From assembly GCA_943914475.1 (NCBI GenBank), contig CALUCE010000022.1, forward strand, positions 1 to 20,131: a stretch of 20,131 nucleotides of DNA. The letters run 5' to 3'. The position numbers and the translations under genes were made by a program. The DNA is from an uncultured Anaerococcus sp. Its GTDB lineage: Bacteria > Bacillota > Clostridia > Tissierellales > Peptoniphilaceae. Under the pieces are notes generated by a model. The model was not told where the DNA came from. It saw only the letters and a program-made list of their open reading frames with translations, and made no database searches. Of the stretch, positions 1 through 5,718 are shown piece by piece; positions within the stretch are counted from its first letter, which is position 1; each line of letters begins with the position of its first letter.

Positions 1-46
1 TCCTATTGTAAATAACTAATTTAATATTATGTCCAGTTTTATGGGT

Positions 47-80
47 ACACTTCAGGCTTAATAAGCTTTGAGGTGTTTTA
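47..80 (+). terminator. Possible intrinsic terminator at left edge
   Basis: A long imperfect hairpin has outer arms ACACTTC and GAGGTGT, inner arms GGCTT and AAGCT(T), and an AAT loop, with wobble pairs and one bulged base. A short T run follows it on the plus strand. The T run suggests it ends a plus-strand gene lying to the left of the window. It could also fold in the minus-strand femX-like transcript, but no U tract follows it there. Bases 1-46 show nothing else I can name. Confidence 0.4.
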
Positions 81-92
81 TATTGAAAAAAT

Positions 93-1082
93 TTATTGAT
101 TTAAAAATTCTTGGTACTTTTCCCTATCGTAGACAACATCAAGCTCTCCTATGAAGGCAGAGTACTTGTGTGGGTAACAGAAATGCTCCTTAAACTTATA
201 AAGACCATCCTTGTCATCTAAAGAGAAAGTTCCTCCAAGGTCTAAATACCTATAACCATTTTCCATAGTCCACTTAAGCTCTTCCCAAATCATATTATAG
301 TTTGGCATTTTATTTCTCATTTCATTGGAGCTTGCTGCATAAAGATAGTAGACCTTATCATTGTATGGGATAAGAAGTGAAGCACTTAAGGCCTTATCCT
401 CATAGTAGGAAGTAAAGATTTGCCCATCAAAATAATCTATAAGTCTTTGGAAGTATTCCTTTGGTCTATGATTTATTCCTTGTCTTTCAGCCATAATGGT
501 AGTTAATTCATAGAATTTATCCAGGGTTTTTTCGTTGGTTTCAAGCTTGGTATAGATATCTGATCTGATAGATTTTCTTATATTATACCTACCCTTGGAA
601 GAAAATGAGTTTAGTAGACTTTCCTCATCATGGCCTTTGGTGTCTACAATCATATTGTATCTAGGTTGGGTAAAGGAATGTATATCCTCCCCTATAGACC
701 TAAAGTCATAGCCCATTTTCTTATATTCATGGATTGGTCTTTCTTCAAAAATAAACTCTGGATCCATCCTCAATAAAAAGGCAGCATACTTATCTTTTAA
801 TGGCTCTGATTCCTTAATAAGCTCATCTACAAGTTTGTAGTCTTTAAAGTCACAAACTGGTCCCCTAGGTGCATAGAGAAAGTGCTTGCCATTGGTATTT
901 TTTATACCTATAACAGACATGGCCGCAACTATTTGCTTATTAACCTCTACATAAACCAAGTCTTGGGTCCAATTTTCCTTTACCTTACCCCAGTTTGGGT
1001 CTTGCATGGGTTTGGCATAGGGATTGTCCTTTAAAAATTCCTTATATCTATTTAAATCTTCTTCACTTTTGACTATTGGCAT
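93..1082 (-). CDS. FemABX-family peptidoglycan branching aminoacyltransferase
   Basis: This 329-residue cytoplasmic protein belongs to the Fem family, which transfers an amino acid from aminoacyl-tRNA to the side chain of a peptidoglycan precursor to start or extend the interpeptide bridge. What shows it: an N-terminal half with the family pattern IVAAMS...FLYAPRGPVCDF (about residues 51-79), the GRYNIRKSIR segment near 164-173, and a second GNAT-like half with LYAASS and YRYLDLGGT near the C terminus. At 329 residues it is close to the Weissella FemX type and lacks the coiled-coil arm of the roughly 420-residue staphylococcal FemA/B/X proteins. It has no signal peptide or membrane segment. 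The ATG is preceded by AGAGG at a good distance. It starts 12 bp after the folD-like stop, so the two are probably cotranscribed. The transferred residue (Gly, Ala, Ser or other) cannot be read from the sequence. Confidence 0.88.
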   Translation of the reverse strand: MPIVKSEEDLNRYKEFLKDNPYAKPMQDPNWGKVKENWTQDLVYVEVNKQIVAAMSVIGIKNTNGKHFLYAPRGPVCDFKDYKLVDELIKESEPLKDKYAAFLLRMDPEFIFEERPIHEYKKMGYDFRSIGEDIHSFTQPRYNMIVDTKGHDEESLLNSFSSKGRYNIRKSIRSDIYTKLETNEKTLDKFYELTTIMAERQGINHRPKEYFQRLIDYFDGQIFTSYYEDKALSASLLIPYNDKVYYLYAASSNEMRNKMPNYNMIWEELKWTMENGYRYLDLGGTFSLDDKDGLYKFKEHFCYPHKYSAFIGELDVVYDREKYQEFLNQ

Positions 1083-1094
1083 ATATACCTCTTT

Positions 1095-1883
1095 CTATCC
1101 ATTTACTAAAGTTTCAAGCAAGGATAGGGTTGTTATAGATCCAACACCCGCCCTTGATGTTACAAGTTTTACATCTAAATCTTCTAGGGACTCACTATCT
1201 ATATCTCCCTTTAGTTTACCATCTTTAAAACTTACTCCAACGTCTATTAAAACTTGCCCATCCTTAAAGTAAGACTTGTCATAATAGGATGCTTTTCCTA
1301 TAGCTGTGATAAAAATATCGCATCTTTTAATTTTTTCTCTTTGTTTTTCTGTTTTAGAGTTAAAGAGAGTTACCGTGGCCTTTTTGGCATTTAAATACAT
1401 GGCCAAAGGTCTACCTATAACATTATTAGAGTTTGCTATGACTATATCTTTTCCTGCCAAATCAAGGTCCATATATTCCAAAAATCTGACCACAGACCTT
1501 GCAGTTTGTGGTAGGTTGGTAAAGTCATTGTTCATAATCTTACCCAAAGAATCATAGGTAAAGCCATCTAGGTCCCTAAGTTTGATGTTAGCCCTCAAAT
1601 ATGAGAGGTCTGTATGATCTGCCAGGGGCAAGAGTAAAATAAAGCCGTGGCAATCATCCCTGCTATTTACATAATCACTTATATAAAAATGATCCTTGTC
1701 CATAGCAAAGTCTATATCATCATACTGGATATCAAATTCTTTACATCTTTTGATGATGGAATTTTTATATTGGCCAACTGACTTATCTTCTGATTGACTT
1801 AAGATAAGGATTTTCTTATTTGGATTCTTGCCGATTTTTTCTATTAAAGATTCTTTTATTTGGTCTGATTTAATTATTTTCAT
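1095..1883 (-). CDS. folD: Divergent FolD homologue (methylene-THF dehydrogenase/cyclohydrolase family)
   Basis: FolD normally interconverts 5,10-methylene-THF, methenyl-THF and 10-formyl-THF in the cytoplasm. The 262-residue length, the LDGF segment (Asp106), the Rossmann loop NSNNVIGRP (about 151-159), DIFITAIGK, VLIDVGVSF and the C-terminal GVGSITTLSLLE place it in this family. It is a weak match at key positions. The YxxxK motif reads Y39-KNS-I43, so the cyclohydrolase lysine is Ile. The Gln of VQLPLP is Leu84. The CTP motif reads Q-T-A, PGGVGP reads RAGVGS, and the Rossmann loop carries one extra residue. Known mutants at the equivalent Lys and Gln lose cyclohydrolase activity, so I infer a dehydrogenase-only or repurposed protein. 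The frame is intact, which argues against simple decay. The start has GGAG only 4 nt upstream, directly after the terminator of the hydrolase gene. Confidence 0.82.
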   Translation of the reverse strand: MKIIKSDQIKESLIEKIGKNPNKKILILSQSEDKSVGQYKNSIIKRCKEFDIQYDDIDFAMDKDHFYISDYVNSRDDCHGFILLLPLADHTDLSYLRANIKLRDLDGFTYDSLGKIMNNDFTNLPQTARSVVRFLEYMDLDLAGKDIVIANSNNVIGRPLAMYLNAKKATVTLFNSKTEKQREKIKRCDIFITAIGKASYYDKSYFKDGQVLIDVGVSFKDGKLKGDIDSESLEDLDVKLVTSRAGVGSITTLSLLETLVNG

Positions 1884-1891
1884 TTTTCTCC

Positions 1892-1918
1892 ATAAAAAAA
1901 GCGTCCCCTAGGACGCTT
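1892..1918 (-). terminator. Rho-independent terminator of the NlpC/P60 gene
   Basis: A perfect 8-bp stem, AAGCGTCC/GGACGCTT, has a 4-base loop. On the minus strand it is followed by seven U. It lies 12 bp after the hydrolase stop codon. The U run ends only three bases before the GGAG of the folD-like gene, so that gene must be reached by read-through or by a promoter I cannot see. Confidence 0.85.
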
Positions 1919-1930
1919 ATATTTAAATAC

Positions 1931-3568
1931 TTAGAATATTCTTCTAGCTCCTCTAAATACTGATTGATAGTGGCTAGAGAATACATTACCATAAACAACT
2001 CCTGTTCCAGGTGTAGATGCGTGGATGAAGGTTCCATCATAACCTGTAACTATACCAACGTGGTCGATAGATCCTCCGTAAGAGAAGAATACTAAGTCAC
2101 CAGGTACAAGGTTATTTGCATCTACTGCATAACCATTAGAAAATTGTGCTGCAGAGTTTCTTGCTAAGTTTACTCCGATTTGTCTATAAGCATAATGAAC
2201 TAAACCTGAGCAGTCGAATCCTGTTGATGGATCACTAGCACCAAATACATATGGGTAGCCAGCAAATTGTTGGGCTATGCTTGCTGCTGATTGTCCATTT
2301 CCATTTGTTACTGCTTGTTGTGCTTGTTGGTTATTGTTAGCTTGTGGAGCTTCTTGTTTTTGTTGATTTTGTTGAGTTTGAGCTTGTGTGTTTTCTTTCT
2401 TTTCTTCTTTCACAGGTGCTACTTTTTTAACTTCGTAATCAACAACATAGGATCCACTTACATAAGCTTCTTTACCGTTGAAGGTAAATTTAAGCCAACC
2501 GTTTTGAAGAGTACCAGAAATTTTATCTCCCTTAGTTAAATTACCAAGGATTTTTCCGCTAGTAGAAGCAGAACTTCTGATGTTTAAACCTGGAGTGTTA
2601 ACCCAACCTGCATAGGCTACAGCTTGGTTCTTTTTCTCTTCTTGGGCTTTCTTTTGAGCTTGTTCTTTAGCTTTTTTCTCTTCTTGAGCTTTTCTTTGAG
2701 CTTCTTTTTTAGCCTTCTTTTCTTCTTCGGCCTTTCTTTGGGCTTCTTCTTTAGCTTTCTTTTCTGCTTCAGCTTTTCTTTGAGCCTCTTCTTGAGCCTT
2801 CTTTTCTTCTTCGGCTTTTCTTTGAGCTTCTTCAGCTCTTTTAGCTTCTATTTGATCCACTAGTTCTTGTGGGTAAGTGTCTTGTAAAAAGTCTAGGTTT
2901 ATATATCCTAGGTCTGATTTTAACCATTCACCTTGGATATTTCCACTAACCTTGTCTCCTGCTTTTATAGTTGTAAGAATTTGAGCGTCTGAGCTTGCTT
3001 CTTTTCTAACGTTAAGATATTCTACACCAACATATTTTTCAGCATAAGTGCTAACTACTTCTTCTTTTTCTTCTTCTACTACAGGAGCTTGTTCTTCTTC
3101 ACTAGCTTCTACAGTATTGTTAGATAGGTAGTCTTCGTTGTCGAAGTCTTCTTCACTTTGTGAAGGTTCTTCTTCTGCTACTTCTTCAACTTCTTCTTTT
3201 TTTTCAGCTTCTGTTGGAGTTTCTTCTTGGGCTGGTGCTTCGTTTTCTTCTTCAACGTTTTCTTCACTAGCTTCTGCATCAACTTCTTGTGTAGCTTCAT
3301 ATAAAGTTGCGCTTTTTTCAGTTTCGCTTACAGCTACTTCTTTTTTGCTTTCGCCGATTTTAGTATTTTCGACATCTTTAGTATAGTCTGCTTTAACTGT
3401 ATTTAGTTTTGCTTTGTATTGTGGCTCAACATAAGATACCTTATTTTCTAATAGAGTTTTTGAGTAGATATCGTTATCAAGGTTATTCATTGCTGAAGCA
3501 TAAGCTGTTGCTCCTACAGATACTGCTACTAAAACTCCTAGTGTGGCTCCGGTATTCTTCTTGTTCAT
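1931..3568 (-). CDS. Secreted SH3b-SH3b-NlpC/P60 peptidoglycan hydrolase
   Basis: This is a cell-wall endopeptidase of 545 residues, expected to cut stem peptides outside the membrane. In order it has an N-terminal signal sequence (about 1-26, ending AYASA), a Glu-rich disordered stretch (about 95-171), a first bacterial SH3 domain (about 173-230), a Lys/Glu/Ala/Gln coiled coil of 14-residue repeats (about 235-315), a second SH3 domain (about 317-377), a Gln/Asn-rich linker (about 395-425) and a C-terminal NlpC/P60 domain (about 427-545). The catalytic Cys453 is in FDCSGL, His503 in IDHVGI and a third polar residue, His516, in FIHAS. The architecture resembles listerial p60 and enterococcal SagA. 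There is no LPxTG motif, so retention probably depends on the SH3 domains. The ATG has GGAGGA at good spacing. A consensus promoter with a WalR-type box lies upstream. Confidence 0.92.
   Translation of the reverse strand: MNKKNTGATLGVLVAVSVGATAYASAMNNLDNDIYSKTLLENKVSYVEPQYKAKLNTVKADYTKDVENTKIGESKKEVAVSETEKSATLYEATQEVDAEASEENVEEENEAPAQEETPTEAEKKEEVEEVAEEEPSQSEEDFDNEDYLSNNTVEASEEEQAPVVEEEKEEVVSTYAEKYVGVEYLNVRKEASSDAQILTTIKAGDKVSGNIQGEWLKSDLGYINLDFLQDTYPQELVDQIEAKRAEEAQRKAEEEKKAQEEAQRKAEAEKKAKEEAQRKAEEEKKAKKEAQRKAQEEKKAKEQAQKKAQEEKKNQAVAYAGWVNTPGLNIRSSASTSGKILGNLTKGDKISGTLQNGWLKFTFNGKEAYVSGSYVVDYEVKKVAPVKEEKKENTQAQTQQNQQKQEAPQANNNQQAQQAVTNGNGQSAASIAQQFAGYPYVFGASDPSTGFDCSGLVHYAYRQIGVNLARNSAAQFSNGYAVDANNLVPGDLVFFSYGGSIDHVGIVTGYDGTFIHASTPGTGVVYGNVFSSHYQSVFRGARRIF
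2627..2827 (-). repeat. 42-bp in-frame tandem repeats coding the coiled coil
   Basis: Nearly five consecutive copies of a 14-residue unit (AQRKAEEEKKAKEE and close variants, residues 248-314 of the hydrolase) are coded by 42-bp repeats. The last copy is degraded. Each unit is two heptads, consistent with a continuous charged helix separating the two SH3 domains. Confidence 0.85.
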
Positions 3569-3689
3569 TACGTTTTGTCCTCCGATAATCTCAATTACTA
3601 TATCATAATTAATTCTTAAGTATTAAATCATGCGAAAAAAATAAATCAACATGTAAATAATTACACCTGTGCATATAAAATCTATATAA

Positions 3690-3718
3690 ATATTAACCTT
3701 TATTTACGTTTTAGTCAA
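3690..3718 (-). promoter_or_regulatory. Sigma-A promoter of the NlpC/P60 gene
   Basis: On the minus strand, TTGACT (3713-3718) and TAATAT (3690-3695) are separated by exactly 17 bp. The predicted start near 3683 leaves a leader of about 115 nt before the ATG. Confidence 0.75.
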
Positions 3719-3724
3719 TATTTA

Positions 3725-3741
3725 GTTACAAAAAAATTACA
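3725..3741 (-). promoter_or_regulatory. Putative WalR (YycF) box
   Basis: The minus strand reads TGTAAT-TTTTT-TGTAAC, a full match to the known WalR direct repeat TGTWAH-N5-TGTWAH. It ends 6 bp upstream of the -35 element, where an OmpR-family activator would sit. WalRK controls cell-wall hydrolases in other Firmicutes, and the downstream gene is one. The assignment rests on consensus and position only; no WalRK genes are in the window. Confidence 0.6.
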
Positions 3742-3904
3742 CCTTTTATAGGTGTTTTTATATTAATTATGGTTTTTTCTTAATTAATCCCAATATATAT
3801 AAAATATATTTCTTCTTTTGAGAAACCTTATCAATAAAGTTAATAAATGATAGAGAAAAGGTTACAAGAATAGTTACAAATAAAAAGAAGAAATTTTAAA
3901 AAAA

Positions 3905-4237
3905 GGAGTAAACCTATAAGCCGTGTTCTGTATTAGACAATCATCTATCTAGGCTAATCGTCGCCGACTAGCTCAAGCAAACTACCATACTGGACCGTCC
4001 CGAGCCGGAATCCTACTGTCCCTTTTGTTCTTGCACCGGATGGGGTTTACAAAGCATAATTATCACTAATTACCTGGTGAGCTCTTACCTCGCCGTTTCA
4101 CCCTTACCTCAGATGAGGCGGTATACTTTCTGCTGCACTATCCTTAAGGTCACCCTCACTAGACGTTATCTAGCATCCTTGCTCTGTGGTGCACGGACTT
4201 TCCTCGTGATTTCTCACGCGATTGTCTGGTTTACTCC
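3905..4237 (-). ncRNA. rnpB: RNase P RNA (catalytic subunit)
   Basis: The RNA cuts the 5' leader from pre-tRNAs together with the RnpA protein. The ends pair as P1 (GGAGTAAACC at the 5' end with GGTTTACTCC at the 3' end). The conserved core segments are all present: GAGGAAAGTCCGTGC near the 5' end, GGTAAGGGTGAAACGGCG in the middle, and CTAGATAGATGATTGTC then ACAGAACACGGCTTA near the 3' end. P4 reads AAG(U)CCGUG with CACGGCUU, a compensated U-A pair where many RNAs have G-C, which supports the fold. The L15 segment reads UGUAAACCCC instead of the usual GGUAAAC. U7 follows P1 and probably acts with it as the 3' end signal. The length of about 333 nt is normal. Confidence 0.95.
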
Positions 4238-4243
4238 TTAGAT

Positions 4244-4271
4244 ATTTTACCATATATTTTATTTTTGTAAA
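4244..4271 (-). promoter_or_regulatory. Putative rnpB promoter
   Basis: Minus-strand TTTACA (4266-4271) and TAAAAT (4244-4249) are 16 bp apart, and the -10 ends a few bases before the RNA. The site lies directly after the stop of the nif3-like gene with no terminator between, so upstream transcripts may also enter rnpB. Confidence 0.55.
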
Positions 4272-4273
4272 AA

Positions 4274-5044
4274 TTAAAGGAAAACTCTAAACTTATCTTC
4301 CTTGGAATATGTGTGTATATCAGTATCTGTCATTTGTTTTAAATCATCTTTTAGCTTATAAATAATATGATTTTCTGAAGCAAAATGACCTGGATCTAGT
4401 ATTAATATGCCTTCTGCTATAGCATCTATAGCCTCGTGGTACTTTACATCTCCTGTAAGCATTAAATCACAAGATTCTTTTATGGCATCAGGAATAAAGG
4501 ATGCTCCTGCCCCGCCACAAACAGCAATTTTACTAATATTTTTGTCTGGATCTCCGTAAAGTATGGTTGAACTTGCCTTAAGCACTTCTTTAGCTTTTTT
4601 TGCAAAATCTTTTGCCTTCATCTCTTCTACAAAACCATACCTTACCATATTTACTTCTTCTGAATCTTTAAGAATTTCTACATCTTTTAGGCCTAAGATA
4701 TCTGATAGGTTATCATTTACCCCACCCCTTGATGCATCAAGGTTGGTGTGAGCTGCATAAAGACTTATATCATTTTTTATAAGAAGTTCTAGTTTTTTAC
4801 CCAAATCTTCTGTCAAATCTAAAGATTTAAGGGGATTAAATAATAAGGGATGGTGGTTGATAATCAGATTGGATCCTGTTTCTATGGCTTTTTCTATGGT
4901 TTGATATTCTAAATCTAGGGATAAAACTATACCCTTTAGTTCTTTATTTACATTTCCAACTTGCAGTCCTGAATTATCCCAGTCTTCTTGTAGGTCAAGT
5001 GGATATTTTTCTTCAAACTTTTTTAGTAAATCTCTTATTTCCAT
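4274..5044 (-). CDS. Nif3/YqfO-family dinuclear metal protein
   Basis: This 256-residue protein belongs to the NIF3 family, annotated elsewhere as 'GTP cyclohydrolase 1 type 2 homolog' or YbgI/YqfO. The true reaction of the family is not established. Metal-binding motifs are visible as NHHPLLF (about 63-69), AAHTNLDASRGGVND (about 98-112), GDVKYHEA (about 198-205) and DPGHFASE (about 217-224), so a two-metal site looks intact. It is the short form and lacks the PII-like insertion that brings Bacillus YqfO to about 370 residues. Its ATG overlaps the end of trmK by 10 nt, the conserved Firmicute neighbourhood, and it is the last protein gene of the dnaG operon. Confidence 0.9.
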   Translation of the reverse strand: MEIRDLLKKFEEKYPLDLQEDWDNSGLQVGNVNKELKGIVLSLDLEYQTIEKAIETGSNLIINHHPLLFNPLKSLDLTEDLGKKLELLIKNDISLYAAHTNLDASRGGVNDNLSDILGLKDVEILKDSEEVNMVRYGFVEEMKAKDFAKKAKEVLKASSTILYGDPDKNISKIAVCGGAGASFIPDAIKESCDLMLTGDVKYHEAIDAIAEGILILDPGHFASENHIIYKLKDDLKQMTDTDIHTYSKEDKFRVFL

Positions 5045-5718
5045 TTATCATATACCTCCCTTATAGCCTCAAGTCTTTCTTCTATCCTCTCTTCAGCTTT
5101 TTTATCCTTGGAATTTTCTTTAATCTCTTTTAAGAAAATCTTGTTTTTCTTATAGTCTTGGTCAAGTTTTTCTTTTAAAAGAGGAGATCTTTTTTCTATA
5201 TTATCCCTTCCAAAGTAGATTTCTGATAGGTCATAGGCTTCTTTCTTACCAAAGGATGCCTTTATAATATCGTAGTATTTTTTGTTTTCATTAACTAAAA
5301 AATCTTCCATAATCTCAAAGGAATTTTCTAAAAGAAAGGCCCTTAATTTTTCATTACCAATATTTGATGCAAGGATCATATAGTCAAGGTTTTGTGCAAA
5401 ATCCAAGTTTTTTTCAATGATTTCCATTATGGTATTGGCACCCATGCCTGCTATAATGGCTACTTGATTATCATCCTTTTTTATCCCATCAAAACCATCT
5501 GTTACCATGGTCTTGATATACTTTGAAGTTTCTTCATCTAAAGAATCTACAAGTTTACTTAGGGAATTTTCTGAGATATCAGTAGCAAGAATTTCCTTTG
5601 ATATATCATTTTTTGCTAAATATAAGGGGACCAATCCATGATCAGTCCCTATATCAATTACTTTTTTATTTTTTTCAATTAAGTTAACTATTGCTAATAA
5701 TCTTTTTTTGCTATTCAT
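5035..5718 (-). CDS. trmK: tRNA (adenine(22)-N1)-methyltransferase TrmK
   Basis: TrmK methylates N1 of A22 in the D loop of tRNAs using S-adenosylmethionine. The 227-residue protein opens with the family signature VIDIGTDHGLVPLYL (about 20-34), a SAM-binding motif I, followed by ATDIS (motif II) and AIIAGMGANTIMEII, the conserved GMG region. The C-terminal third is charged and helical, typical for YqfN/TrmK. The ATG overlaps the rpoD stop as TAATG, so translation is probably coupled. Bacillus keeps the same order (sigA, trmK, yqfO), which supports the call. Confidence 0.92.
   Translation of the reverse strand: MNSKKRLLAIVNLIEKNKKVIDIGTDHGLVPLYLAKNDISKEILATDISENSLSKLVDSLDEETSKYIKTMVTDGFDGIKKDDNQVAIIAGMGANTIMEIIEKNLDFAQNLDYMILASNIGNEKLRAFLLENSFEIMEDFLVNENKKYYDIIKASFGKKEAYDLSEIYFGRDNIEKRSPLLKEKLDQDYKKNKIFLKEIKENSKDKKAEERIEERLEAIREVYDKWK

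Larger units (their letters stand above)
3569..3904. other. 336-bp intergenic region between rnpB and the hydrolase
   Basis: This very AT-rich gap holds the hydrolase promoter, the WalR-type box and the leader. It also contains an inverted repeat TGTAA-N4-TTACA (3652-3665) inside the leader, a second pair of TGTAAC half-sites spaced by six bases (3861-3878, minus strand), and the run of T at the rnpB 3' end. I see no open reading frame worth calling. Confidence 0.6.

Noticed and set aside
2624..2863. Plus-strand Phe/Leu/Ser-rich frame that looks like a membrane protein
   Set aside because: It is the antisense of the Lys/Glu repeat of the hydrolase, and its hydrophobic look is a composition artefact.
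3739..3755. Small hairpin ACACCT-N5-AGGTGT with A/T runs on both sides
   Set aside because: A 6-bp stem in very AT-rich DNA is weak, it overlaps the WalR-type box, and rnpB already has a U run at its 3' end.
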